Assembly: GCF_030272615.1 (NCBI RefSeq)
Contig: NC_081414.1
Coordinates: 819,978,396 to 820,042,395 of the forward strand
DNA: 64,000 nucleotides
Direction of reading: 5' to 3'
From: Cryptomeria japonica
Taxonomy: Eukaryota > Streptophyta > Pinopsida > Cupressales > Cupressaceae
The notes below the pieces were generated by a model. The model was given only the letters and a program-made list of their open reading frames with translations, had not been told where the DNA came from and searched no databases. The position numbers were made by a program, and so were the translations under genes. Positions within the stretch are counted from its first letter, which is position 1. Each line of letters starts with the position of its first letter. Positions 33,301 through 45,233 of the stretch are shown in pieces.

Positions 33301-36300
33301 TTATGGTTGATTACCAACAGACAGGTTTTGGTTACCGGTAGATCTAGGGTTACTGACAGAAGAGACTATCTGTTGGACACTTCTGACATGTTTGGATCAA
33401 TGGAGTATGTTTGATTTTATGTGTTACATGTTACTGGAGCATGTTTTGGTCATTTGGTATTGATTTGGTGATCAGATGCTATCACACACTCTTGTAAACC
33501 CTTACTGGCATTGGTTTAAGGTTTAACCGGTAGAGCTTTCATTGAGAAATATTGACAGGATGCATAAGTGGTGTTGGTGCGGCTTCTAAGTGGATTTCAG
33601 GATGCTAAAGATATTCTTTGATCATGCTTCAACTTCTTGAAGACATTGCTTTGGCATGGTGGACCTAGAATAGGTCCAGTACCTATCTAGGTTATGGACC
33701 AGTATCATGTTAATGTGTACTCTACATGTTAATGTGATGTTTCGGGATGTTCGATGGATTGGTTATTGTTGTTTTGGTCTTAAGACGACATGGCATATCA
33801 TTATAATATGGATTTATGTAATGATCTTATTGTAATATCTTTTAGGTGGCCGACCTAATTGGTTTAGACCTTAGGGTTGGTATACAATGATGTAAGATCT
33901 CATTGTAGATCATGGGATGGAAATATAAATATATTCATGGTCTTGGAATGTAAAATCATATGCGAAGGAGATTTGGTTGATCATAGGTGATCGAATTGGG
34001 ATTAAGGAAGAGGTCAAAGGCCTCCAATATTGAGCTTAACCGAGACTGTAATCAAGCATGGTAGATGCTATCTCTGGAAGTTTATTATTTTGGATTGTTG
34101 TCCATTTATCTTGAGGTGGTTATAACCTCTATGTAGTTAGTGAGACTCTTTTGTAATGAGCAGTGCGCTCTAGGCAGTGTGCCTTCCTGCATGTGCAGGC
34201 CCCTCATTGTATCACATACTTTTTGTAGAAGTATCATTTGACTATGGGTAGGCTTCCCACCATGGTTTTTCCCTTTCCAAGTTTTCCACGTGCAAATCAT
34301 GGTGTTATGTGGTATGGTTTCATTGTGTTGATTATCTGTTTAATTGTTAAGTTGTATTGTTTACCAGTATCTGTTTTTGCTTTACCAATACTTAATTTAG
34401 TTAAAGGTTATTAAGTGGATTAATTGATATAATCTGTTAACAATTGCTTCAAACCCCCCTCTCAATTGTTCACTGGTTATCCTAACAATATCAGGCATAA
34501 TGAATAGTCAGTCCAAAGTCTCAGAGGTAAAAGAAGTGGATTTGCGGAAGTGACAAATTGGAGGAGCTTGCAACCACATTTCAAAATACAATCATTATGA
34601 TCATGAGCATATAATAGTAATAGGGAACCTCAAAAATAGTTTATGACATCAAGGTATGAGTTAGTGCAGATACATAGTCCTCATAGTGCCACAAAGAGCC
34701 TATAATTGCAGCCCCAGGTCATAAAAGAAAGAGAATAATGAGGGCAGATCTAAGCCCATAAGACAAGGTGTCATACCATGGAATCACACATGAAAACAAG
34801 GAAGCATTTAGTAGATCTGTTGATCATCAACAAGAGTGTCAAAGTAAAGGAATATACTCACATTCCCATGAAGAACAATCATTGATAGAGATGAAGGGTT
34901 TATAGTAGCCTTAAGGTCATAAGGTTTAACCCTCCAAGGGAAATATCCATCTATGCATAAGAGAACTCAGTCAAAGCACAAATGAGCAACCTTTTCAAAA
35001 AATAACCTTCTTACCATTGTCACATGCAATCATCTTCAACATCCAAGAATCCACCAAAGGAACAATCATTAAAAATAAGAAATCACCCACATTTGCAGGT
35101 CATGGAGTAGCCTAAGAGCCATGAAGAATGAGTTATAACAGCCATTCCCATGCAAAGACTACAAATAAAGAGATTAAAGACAGTTATGGCAAGATGTAAA
35201 ACAGTTACAAGAGCCCATTCGGAGCAGCATAAAAATTTAAGAAGGAGCAATCTTCAAAAGAAAATGTTTAACAAAGTTGCAGGCTTAAACGTACAGGTAC
35301 AAAATTTATTTTGGATGGTTTTCTTTTATCTTTACAAAGCACAATGAAATGATCATCATAACTCTATAAAATAGTCAACACACAATAAATTACAGAGCCA
35401 TTACCTTGACAAGACAATCAAAGAATAAGACAAATCTGATATGATAAAATTGAATAATGGTAAATCTTCATTACTATCAAGAGATATGCCAACAAGAATC
35501 TCATTTTAGTCATACACGGATAGGGCTGCAGTAGAAACACGTGATACAATGAGAAGGGCAAAAAATCAGATCTAGGTTTGAGGATATTGTACCTCACTCA
35601 TCCTTGTGAAATCTTCTGCATTCCTTGCGTTTTCTTCATCAAATCTCCAAAGAAGCAGAGCATACTATATCCAACATGGCCTAGGGTTTTCTTAGAGCGA
35701 CTGCGCTTTCAAAATAGGAGATGCAAATGAAAAGAATACTTTCATCTTTTGCTTTTTCAGTTAGGGTTTGAACCCTAATGTGGAGCCCGATAGGAAAAAT
35801 GAAGAGGATTTTTTGCCTTTGTATTATTAAAACTTCTTTTGCATTCTATATCGTGACCCTCTATAAGTGTTTTTGTGTATTTATTTTTTAAGTGTTTGTT
35901 AAACACGTTGATTTATTTAAAAATTCTTTTAGGGTTTCCTAAAGTAACTCCTTATTCTTGCATTTATTGAAAAGGATTGTAAATCTTTATTTTAAAGTAA
36001 AAATTATAAGTCACTTTAAGTAAATGATACGTTGAGATGCAAAGGGAGAGAAAATAAGAAGACTTAGTTACTTTTGGAGTCTTAACTTGCATCTATGAGT
36101 TAATTAAGATGATTGGCAAACCCATGGAGTTAAAATTGGTGATTTGTCACCTCATTGGCACTTTAGTTTCAGTTAGAGAGTCCTAGGGGGTTGAGTTTCA
36201 GTCAAGGAGGATTTTTAGGGGTTTGACTCTTTGTTTCTCTCAGTTGCATCCCTATTTTAGAGGGACTTTCAGTTACACCCGACCCAAAGAGGTTGTGTTT

Positions 36301-37158
36301 ATTTTGACAACTCCTTATGCAGTATTGAGGGGGTTCACTTTTAGTTAGGTGCATGATTGAAGTAAAGGCTTGGAGTTTTGACAACTCATCATTTTTGAGA
36401 GACAAAATTCAATTTTGAATTTTGGAGGCAGATTGTATAAGTCATTCTTTCTCACTCATTTTTCTCTAGTTCTTATTTTTGAGACCTGCGGTGGCAACAA
36501 TTTTTTCAGATTTTTGTAACTCATTTCTCATGAGTAATATTCAGATTTTGTAGAGCAATTTTGGCCTTGTAATGCAAGAAGATCCCTATTTTTAATAAAA
36601 GAAGCTTGTTTCCTCCTCAATTATTTTTGTTTCAACATTGTATGTGAGTAATTTGTACAAATATTGTGGTTTCATCTTGAACTCCTTCATTTTATTTCAT
36701 TTTTTCAATGCTTTATTTAGGAACACGTTAAGGTGCAAGTCTGTGGATGCATTTTTTACTTTGTTGCATTAAAATTGTGAAAACATACTTGTTTTTCTTT
36801 TTATGAACATCAAAGTGTTAAAATATTTCATAAGAATCATTTATGAAAGCATGTGCAACTGAGTTCTGAGATGTTGGATTTTCTTTAGTTGACTGATTTT
36901 GTGAAAATCAACAACATTAGAAGGTTTTAATCTTTTTTGGATCACCTGTTAAGCAATAGTTTTCATTTTCTGCATATCCTTTTATCCCTTTTCCCAAGTC
37001 ATAATTCCATATAGGTTTAGGTCATCAAAATGAAATCCAACCTATAATCCGGAGGTCTATTCTCACAATAGGATACCCTTAGCCTGAGAGTAGTCCCATG
37101 TTTCACGGGATTGCAGGTTTTTCACACTTGCATCGGGTGCAAATCCCCATAACAACAC
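30357..37158 (+). repeat. Long non-coding repeat, possible giant LTR or LARD
   Basis: From the copia break at 30356 the sequence is non-coding, A-rich on this strand and without protein homology I can recognise. Its start (GCTTCATGTGTAGATATAGG, GGGTTGAGCC) matches 52470-52560, and its end (about 37050-37158: TCTCACAATAGG, TCCCATGT, GGGTGCAAAT) matches 54890-54985. So it and the insert at 52373-55017 are related repeats with common ends but different lengths. A late AATAAAA-type signal (36593-36600) and a pyrimidine/T-rich end look like LTR R/U5. Alternatively it is a large retrotransposon derivative without coding region. 37159-37226 is short unassigned sequence. Confidence 0.5.
33231..34487 (+). 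repeat. Solo LTR of the Sirevirus-like array family
   Basis: 1257 bases, plus orientation, starting TCTATTGGCA (diverged from TGTTGGCA) and ending GGTTATCCTAACA. Its interior (GCATTGATG..TGTCATTGATGTCAACACTAG) matches the reverse complement of LTR1. ATATC flanks both sides (33226-33230 and 34488-34492), a perfect five-base target duplication. It cuts the long non-coding repeat, so it is younger than that repeat. Confidence 0.9.
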
Positions 37159-37231
37159 TTATCATACATCAAATTTTCAATTGCATTTTGGAAGGTACTT
37201 TCCTCATTAATTTCATCTCAAATGGGGATGT

Positions 37232-38422
37232 TTGTAGGTCCAACCAGGAAAGCTAAAGTACTGAGAGGGGAGGGATGAATCAATACTTCAAAACTTTTCT
37301 TCAAAAATAATCTTACAGATAAACATAAACTGTGTATAGTTGATCTCATAATATATAATGCTAAAACATAATAATAGAAATAACATCCATACACATTTCA
37401 CTCCATAAATCAAAAAATTTGGTTACGTAGAAACTCTTTGTTAGAGAGAAAAACTGCGGTGGGGATGGTACCCACAACTTCACTACTGCAATAATAAAGG
37501 TTGCTCGGTTAGAGCTACATGTTTAGCTATTTCTGATAGCTTACCCTGTTAGGAGTATCAAGATCTTTAGATCTACCTTGCTAAAGGATTTTACAAACAC
37601 TTTTACAAAATGTTGTACCTGGTTAAAGGCTTTACAATTTATAGACTTTGTTAGAGTCTTTTACCCTGTTAAAGGTTTCTATTACAACTCAAATGATTCA
37701 ATAAAAAATCTTTACAAAATATCTGCAACTTTACATCTAAAATGTTATAACAGACTCTATGTGCTCAATATGAAATTACCTTGCTCATAGCATCCCTCGA
37801 TAATTGATAAATCAACTCGGTGACCTCTTCTGTATACTCTGTCCCTTAAACAGTTTTCTGAAAAACCTTCTCGGTGACCTCTGAATATCTTTGTCACTCT
37901 TCACATCTTATCTTCTCTCATGATTTTCTTTTTCAAATCATCAATCTTCCCTCTCTCTTAGATACTCAAATTACTCCATATATATAGATCTCGGAGACGG
38001 TGATCTTGTTCATACATTGATCATACAAACATGTTTTATCGAATGAATAAACATAGAAATTATTTCATTGGATAAACTTCCTCAAAATCATACAAAATCT
38101 TTGAATGCAATTTCCTATGTAATAACGGTTCCTTGTTCTCAAATCTTGTAACACGTTTCCACATATGTGTCTAGGTTCATTGAATCTGGTAACATATTTC
38201 CACTCAGTTCAGATTAACTCGGTATACCTTCTTTGCTGCTTGGTAGGCATAAGAACTTTACTCGGTAGGCAGCTCGGTATTTCTCATCTCGGCGACTAGC
38301 CTTTCTTTTGTAACCGACAGTCTTAGTACTTACCGACTGAATTTTTTGGTAGTATTAATCGACTAGAGTATATAGGATGACTTTGGACATAAAACTAATG
38401 ACAACTTAGTAAATAGTAACAA
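37232..38422 (-). repeat. 3' LTR of the pol-less element
   Basis: Plus-strand ends TTGTAGGTCCAAC (the partner LTR has TGTTAGGTCCAAC) and TAAATAGTAACA. A TATA-like CTATATATATGG (minus strand) lies near 37978-37989. It differs from the 5' LTR by scattered substitutions (about nine in the first 150 bases) and about 30 extra bases near 37500-37535. Confidence 0.9.
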
Positions 38423-38670
38423 TCTCCCCTTTTGACATTAGTTTGGCATGTTTGACAAAACTCCTTTCAAAGTCATAACATACTTTAAATACATACTTCA
38501 AGTACACACTTTAAATACATACTCCCCTTATCAATATGTTGTACATAACTTGATTTGCATGCTCCTGATGTTCCATGCTCCCCCTGTCAATGTCATCTGT
38601 ACACTTGGTAGATAGTATAAAAATCTGTACACTCAGATACTTTGCATAATCGGTACACTCCCCCTTTTTG
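38423..38670 (-). promoter_or_regulatory. Polypurine-tract cluster of the pol-less element
   Basis: Minus-strand runs AAAAGGGGAGAT (38423-38434, abutting the LTR), then further GGGGAG/GGGGGAG cores near 38522-38528, 38578-38586 and 38658-38667. This matches the arrangement in the other Sirevirus-like elements here and ties this pol-less element to them. Confidence 0.8.
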
Positions 38671-39258
38671 ACAAACATCAAAACTAGTTACCATTAGGTG
38701 GGGGCAACTGGTCAAAAATAGATTTATACTTAGTACAACCATCTTTGAGAGCATTGGTAAGTGCATCCTTGACTTGACACTTTCCATTAAACAATTCTGA
38801 TCTGTAATATTAGCTAACAGTGAAATCAAATCATCTAAAGTGCTTCCCTCTGATTGAGTGGATAAATGTGTAGCTCGGTTGATCTACTCTTGAACGGATG
38901 ATAAATGGGGAATGAATAATATTTGAAGAGTCATGATATCCATCCTTATTTTGTGCTCTTCATTCCGAAGTTCTAACTGCCGAGCCATAAGAGTTTGTAG
39001 TTTTGTATTAAAATGTTGAATAGAATTGTGCTCGGTAGTCAGGTTATTGGAGAGATCGGTAATCTCTTTTTCAATGACTTCGGTCTTATGCTTGATATCT
39101 TTAATAAAGAATGAAAATGTACATAACTTCTAGAATAAATAAATAATGTGCTTGAGTTGAGGGGACAACTCAGCAATGAATCCAACAAGCTTGACTTTAC
39201 CGATAGCAATTGCTTTCTGCACTTCTTCAATCATCTTGGCAGTTAGCTCTTTTTCTTT
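38671..39258 (-). other. Non-coding 3' region of the pol-less element
   Basis: Between ORF2 and the polypurine cluster. Short stop-broken frames remain that may be a decayed extension of ORF2 (charged, for example MIEEVQKAIAIGKVK on the minus strand near 39190-39235), but I cannot show a gene. Confidence 0.4.
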
Positions 39259-42063
39259 TTATTTGCTAAGGTATTTTGATGCATCTACTCCTGATGCTTC
39301 TAATTGAGTGAGTAGTTCATCCAGTTGCATATGGATGGCAACATCTTTATTTACGGTAGCTTCAGGTAGCATGTCTGTCAATAATGCTTTGACCTTCTGA
39401 AGTAATCGGTTCTTCTTCTGAATAGCTATCTTTTTTTCCTGCTCTGCTTTGGCTTTATAAAGCTCTCCGAATTCAATAAGTGCTTTCCCTTTGAGTTTTG
39501 AAATGTCAACATTTGGCAACACAATAGGCTTTGACAGATCTATCTTAAAACTACGCTTCTTTGCTTTCTTCTCTTTGGATGATGATGCCTTCACTGGTTG
39601 AATGAGTACAATGGCTTTGGAGGCTTGTTCTTCCTCGGTATGTTGCTCAGTGGAAGCAACACTTTTGTCAGTTCCTGTAGCCTCTAATGTATCCTTCAGT
39701 GTTTCCTTGCTTGGGGTCTCAATGGCAACAGTTTCAGTGTTTGTAGGTGCTTGAGAAGTTTGCTCGCCTGTGGCCTGAGAGATAGATTCACCTTGTATAT
39801 CCTTTTGATCCTCTTTACCTTGTTCTGTGTCCTGAGGTTTCTCGGTTGACACTTGTTGAGTTACCAGAGGATAGGAATTAACTTGTTCCAAGACTGATTC
39901 ACTTGATACCAGTTTGGCATAGGCATTTCCTTCTATTAGCTCTTCTTCATGTGCCTCAGTGTCCATGACATCCTCATCTAGTTGAATAGTTGAAGCAGGA
40001 TCTTGCTCGGTGATGTCAACTATTTCCACTTCACCTTGAGGCTTTTCAGTCTGAATTCTGAATATTTCTTGCCATTTTTCTTTAGTTTCCTTCTCTACTT
40101 CAAGATAAAGGCCATTCATCACTTTCAAGGCCCTTTGCTTTACTTGAAAATTTGTCTGGTAGTTTTTCAAATGATTTCTTATATCATCTACCGACATGTC
40201 TGGAAAGAGATGTACCAAAACTCTTTCTCTTATTTGTTTCTCCGAGTCCATAGCATATTTCCATTTGTTGTCAATATGAGAGTACAATGCTTTTGGAAGA
40301 AAATTAGTTACTTCCAATGGAACTACTCAGAATTTGAGAAGTGTGCACACTACTGACTCTTCCATTTGCCTCTTCTCTTCTTCTATTCGGGAGTCATATT
40401 TTACATACCTAAATGATCCAAATCCTCCATATTGTTTCAATTTTGCACAAAAATTGTCAACACTGTGTACATCTTCCTTTGTGCTTTTAACAATCTAAAA
40501 TTTATTTGCCTCTTCAGATTCTGTGTCACTTGACTCCTTATTCAAAATGAGTCTTTTTGTCGACTTTCTATAAGTCTTTGTAACTTTAGGCAATTCAACA
40601 TTTTTCTGCCTCTTACCGGGTGACACTGCAGATGATCTAGTGTTAGGTTGCTTAACTGGTGGAGTCAGTGATACCTTAGTTGTATCCTGTTTCTTTCTTT
40701 TCAAAATTTTGCCCTTTGGCAACTTGGTGCTCAGTGTAATTGCTGCTTCTTGAGCTTCAGATTCTTCCTCGATTGTAAGCTGATCATTTTTCCTACCTGC
40801 TGGCTTAGTATGTGTGGAGGTAGAACCTTCTCCAAATTTCTTAGTTAAAACTTTGATCATTTTAGTGGCTTTTCTGGTAGCCTTTGGTACTACTATGCTC
40901 ATTTTTACTTTTTCCTTTACCTCTTCATAGGTGCCATACCTGATCTCGGTAGTATGCCTTGGAAGTGCTAGAAAGGCATCTATCTGTTGTTGAGTAATAT
41001 CAAAATCAATCTCATAACCCATAGGTAGTAAAGATTGAGTTTTGGGTTCTACTGCATTGACATAACAGTAGTCGGTGTCCACTTCAAAACATATAGTATC
41101 CTTATATTTTTCCACTAGTTGAGGTGGGATCCTGTGCCTGTTATGCATCTTTTCCTGAAATTTGTTAAAGTAATCATCCATTATCTCATTGAAATTATCA
41201 CCTAGCTGATTGATAAAATCATTTATTTGATGGGTGATTGGTTGGTGTAATTCCCAAACGATGTTACCGATTGAAGGAAAGAACTACTAAAAATAGAAGA
41301 ACATACACACTAAGAGTGACCCAAACTTTAGTGTGTTAGCAGTGTCATTCTTCTTAGGTTTCCTTATTGTGTTGATATTTTCAAAAAGATTCTTCAACAA
41401 TACTTCACATAAATCAACTTTCATACCTTTTTTCATAATTTTATAGGCCAAATCTACAGCTGCACACGGTACACTATTTTCTCTTGCCGATTGGAAGAAA
41501 CAATAACCAATGACTCTAATTGCAAAATTTAGTTCTGCATCTGTTACATTATTCAACTTAAGACCTCTGCAATCAGACTCAACTCTAGTTAAAGTTATCA
41601 ATTCCTTCTGTGAAATCATCTTCTGTGCTCGGGCATGGTCGAATATAGGGTATTCGGTTATTATGTGATTAATCTCCTTGGTGATCTTGAATGGTTGATC
41701 CTCTAACCACATAAAGTTGTCATGCACTTTGCTCAAGACAAATTTGACCCATTGGGGTTTGAAAACTCAAGGATAGGTTAGGGCTTCGGTCAATCCCTTA
41801 ACTTTGATATGCTCAAACTTACTATCCAGGATTCCATCGATGCATAATTCATCATACATGTCCTTAATTTCGATATGACCTAGCTCTTCAACACAACACT
41901 TAGTATAAAATCTAACATCTTCAACCAATAGAACCCTATCCGGAATAAGAGAGAATGCAGTTTTCTCATCGGGTTCGGATGCCACTTTGGGAGGTAAGGA
42001 ATACTTTAGTGAGGGCTTCTCAATAGTCTCAACTACAATAGGTTTTTGCATCTTGGGAGCCAT
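39259..42063 (-). pseudogene. ORF2 of the pol-less element, about 934 codons, unknown function
   Basis: From MAPKMQKPIVVETIEKP (42063) one frame runs to SGVDASKYLSK without any frameshift; only in-frame stops break it (near 41767, two adjacent at 41284-41289, 40492, 40330). The N-terminal third has a compact segment with Cys (FYTKCCVEELGHIEIKDMYD; LNFAIRVIGYCFFQSAREN; VPCAAVDLAYKIMKKGMKVD). The middle is basic (KGKILKRKKQDTTK; RKSTKRLIL). The last part is Gln/Glu/Thr-rich, ending in Lys-rich helices (ELYKAKAEQEKKIAIQKKNR). It takes the place of the Sirevirus env-like ORF and is of similar style to 15451-17858, though I see no strong direct similarity. No membrane anchor or signal peptide is seen. 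Confidence 0.75.
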
Positions 42064-42585
42064 TTCAAACTCGGATTTCTACTAATGAAATAGCTTAGGG
42101 TTTCAACTAACTAGAAAACGCTTTTCGACTTAGTGAATATAATGCAAATATTCACTACTGATATTGACTGGTTAACTTGCTTGAAAATGCGTTTAAGATT
42201 GTGTGAAAATACCTTGAAATTCGCTCGGGAAATGTTTGATCGCCTTTGATTTGCTTAACTCTGCTCTTTGAAAACTAGTAAGTGTAAAATAACTACACAA
42301 AGAACTTTAAATACACCCTTTACCTTATCAGGATTCGTGCAGTTAGGTAAGATAAGCATTAAATGCACTCGGTTCCACTAAACCGACTATCTTCCTTATA
42401 TGCATTTACCGACTAGACAGGTTTACTGCATTTACTGACTTCTCTGGTACTTCAAAAGACTAGATAGTATTTTAAAAAATGTTATTGCATCTTAGCTATG
42501 CAGATTTTGGAATTGTATTCATGATTAAATAGGAATTGTTAAGATCTAACCTTGAGAAAATGCAGTCCCTTCATACATTTATTGA
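42064..42585 (-). other. Spacer between ORF1 and ORF2 where pol would be
   Basis: 522 bases, stop-rich in all frames, without protease, integrase or RT motifs. ORF1 and ORF2 are in the same frame on both sides. It may be the scar of a pol deletion or the leader of an ORF2 transcript. Confidence 0.6.
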
Positions 42586-43941
42586 TTAATTAGAAGTAGA
42601 TGCACCTAACTTGGTAGGTAAGGTGCTTTCTTCATTATTTGACCCATTTTCCTTCTTTTTCCAAATTTTTTGTAATCTGATTCTTATCTCTTCAGTATCT
42701 CCTCTGGGTTGATCTCTGCAATCTTTAGCCAAGTGTCCAACTTTGTGACAATGAAAACATGCCATTCCAGGATTTCTCCATGATCTCAGGTTGTTCATTC
42801 CAAACCTTATCATACAGTTGGCACTTATATGCCCATATCTTCCACAACATTCACACCATATCCTTTTATTGTAATCCCATGGTACTGCAATATATTGTCG
42901 GTTAAGATCTGTGTGAGTTCGGTAGCTTCTAGTATTTGCTCGGTGTGAAGACCACATATAGTTTTTCTGCTTAAACCAAAACTTCTTGGTATTGTGTCCA
43001 TATCTATTGCAATTTTTGTAAAACCCCTTGAATTTTGCCTTCTGATAATTACTAACAGACTTTGTCCTACATTGATTAGATGTGTGACCATACTTATTGC
43101 AATTGTAACAATAACCATCAGACCTAGTGACATTCGGTTGCTTACCTTTTCTGATTCGGCACATGTTGGCAGTGTGTCCTTGTTTTCCACAGTAATTGCA
43201 AATAGGCTTCTTATCTTTCAACTTATCTTTGTTTCCAACCTTCTTTGATGATTCTCCTTTCTTGATGGTGTTGATTCCTTTGTCGGTAGAGTTTTTTCTT
43301 TTGTAACCGAGTCCGACAGATTTGTTGGGTGATCTTATGTTTAGTTGCTCATCCAACATTCTTGATGCTTCATAACTTTTCTTTAGTGTTTCTTTTGACT
43401 TCTTTTCCACTTCAAGTTCATCGGTCAATCTTGATAATTCAAGTTTCAATGCTTGATTCTCATTTTCTTTTAGATTTGCTTCATGATGTGCATAACCCAA
43501 TTGATCAGACAGATTATGTTGAATTCAAGTCATCCTTGTGATTTCATTATTCTTTTCAGACACCAATGCTTGTAGCTGTTGTTTTTCTATTTCTATATCT
43601 CTTATGTTATCTTCAACTGTTCTCAATGCATCAAGATTTTCAGTCATCTGTGTGCTGAAATACTCATGTTCCTTTCTTATTTCTTTTAGCTTATCATTCA
43701 ATGCTTTGTTCTTTTCTTTCAATTCTACAATCATTTCTTCAGACTCTTCTGATATGCTGTTCTCAGATGATGTCTCAATTTGTTCCACCAACTCTTGTGA
43801 GTCCTGTAAATCATCAGACAATCTTCTTCCGACTTTCAGTGATTTTTGCATTTGTCTCTGCATGTCTACAATCACTTGATTAGCATGATCCAATTCTTCT
43901 TGAAGATTCACAATTCTGCATGATTGTTTATAGCCTTCCAT
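42586..43941 (-). pseudogene. ORF1: coiled coil plus zinc-knuckle array (Gag C-terminal type)
   Basis: The start MEGYKQSCRIVNLQEELDHA lies 46 bases after the primer site. Residues 10-135 form a charged coiled coil (ELKEKNKALNDKLKEIRKEH; IEKQQLQALVSEKNNEI). One TGA (43525-43527) interrupts, then a second coiled coil (NQALKLELSRLTDELEVEKK). The knuckles follow: CNYCGKQGHTANMC, CYNCNKYGHTSNQC, a decayed KNCNRYGHNTKKFW, CECCGRYGHISANC and CFHCHKVGHLAKDC. So four complete CCHC boxes and one broken one. Coiled coil and zinc knuckles are the C-terminal parts of Sirevirus Gag; the capsid part is absent. Probable role: binding the element RNA and joining particles built by another element. Confidence 0.85.
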
Positions 43942-43987
43942 TGATAGGATCTTTCTCTTTAGGCTATAAAACCCTTTTCCAAGAGTA

Positions 43988-44001
43988 GAGCTCTGATACC
44001 A
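43988..44001 (-). promoter_or_regulatory. Primer-binding site of the pol-less element
   Basis: The minus strand reads TGGTATCAGAGCTC; the first 12 bases equal the plant initiator-Met-tRNA primer site. It lies two bases inside the 5' LTR. So cis-signals for reverse transcription are kept although enzymes are absent. Confidence 0.9.
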
Positions 44002-44003
44002 AT

Positions 44004-45162
44004 TGTTAGGTCCAACTAGTAAAGCTAATGTACTGAGAGGGGAGGGGTGAATCAGTACTTCAAAACTTTTCTTCAAAAAAAATCTTACAGATAAACATAA
44101 ACTGTGTATAGTTGATCTCATAATATATAATGCTAAAACATAATCATAGAAATAACATCCATACACATTTCACTCCATAACTCAAATATTTTGGTTATGC
44201 AGAAACTCTTTGTTAGAGAGAAAAACTACGGTGGGGATGGCAACCACAACTTCACTACTGCAATAACAAATTTCTAATAGCTTACCCTGTTAGGAGTATC
44301 AAGATCTTTAGATCTACCTTGCTAAAGGATTTTACAAACACTTTTACAAAATGTTGTACCTGGTTAAAGGCTTTACAATTTATAGACTTTGTTAGAGTCT
44401 TTTACCCTGTTAAAGGTTTCTATTACAACTCAAATGATTCAATAAAAAATCTTTACAAAATATCTGCAACTTTACATATGAAATGTTATAGAAGACTCTA
44501 TGTGCTCAATATGAAATTACCTTGCTCATAACATCCCTCGGTAATTGATAAATCAACTCGGTGACCTCTTCTGTATACTCTGTCCCTTAAACTATTTTCT
44601 GAAAAACCTTCTCGGTGACCTCTGAATATCTCTATCACTCTTCAAATCTTATCTTCTCTCATGATTTTCATTTTCAAATCATCAATCTTCCCTCTTTCCT
44701 AGATACTCAAATTACTCCGTATATATAGATCTTTGAGATGGTGATCTTGTTCATACATCGATCATACAAACATGTTTTATCGAATGAATAAACATAGAAA
44801 TTATTTCATTGGATAAACTTCCTCAAATTCATACAAAATCTTTGAATGCAATTTCCTATGTAATAACGGTTCCTTGTTCTCGACTCTTGTAACATGTTTC
44901 CACATATGTGTCTAGGTTCATTGAATCTAGTAACACGTTTCCACTTGGTTCAGATTAACTCAGTATACCTTCTTTGCTGCTCGGTAGGCATAATAACTTT
45001 ACTCGGTAGGCAGCTCGGTATTTCTCATCTCGGTGACTAGCCTTTCTTCTGTAACCGACAGTCTTAGTACTTACTGACTGAATATTTCAGTAGTATTAAC
45101 CAACTAGAGTATATAGGATGACTTTGGACATAAAACTAATGACAACTTAGTAAATAGTAATA
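44004..45162 (-). repeat. 5' LTR of the pol-less element
   Basis: 1159 bases, plus-strand ends TGTTAGGTCCAAC and TAAATAGTAATA (last CA changed to TA). Colinear with the 3' LTR apart from scattered changes and a deletion of about 30 bases near 44273. Outside it lies GATGT, the target-duplication partner of 37227-37231. Confidence 0.9.
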
Positions 45163-45233
45163 GATGTAGGATAATCTAAAGTAGATAAGTTTGTTTCAAC
45201 TATAAAAGGAACACATAAAGGTCTATAATCCTA

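Larger units (their letters stand above)
37232..45162 (-). mobile_element. Pol-less Sirevirus-like element, full-length with duplicated target
   Basis: 7931 bases bounded by LTRs (37232-38422 and 44004-45162) with GATGT on both outer sides (37227-37231 and 45163-45167). Internal order on the minus strand: primer site, ORF1 (coiled coil plus zinc knuckles), 520-base spacer, ORF2 of about 934 codons, polypurine cluster. There is no protease, integrase, RT or RNase H sequence in any frame, and ORF1 lacks a capsid domain. It is therefore a non-autonomous element that must have borrowed enzymes, most likely from a full Sirevirus. The target duplication shows it did transpose as a unit or lost pol after insertion. 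Confidence 0.9.

Noticed and set aside
43538-43883. 113-codon plus-strand Ser/Cys-rich frame
   Set aside because: Antisense shadow of the ORF1 coiled coil.
39259-43941. ORF1 and ORF2 as host genes
   Set aside because: They sit between two LTRs with primer site, polypurine tracts and target duplication, so they belong to the element.
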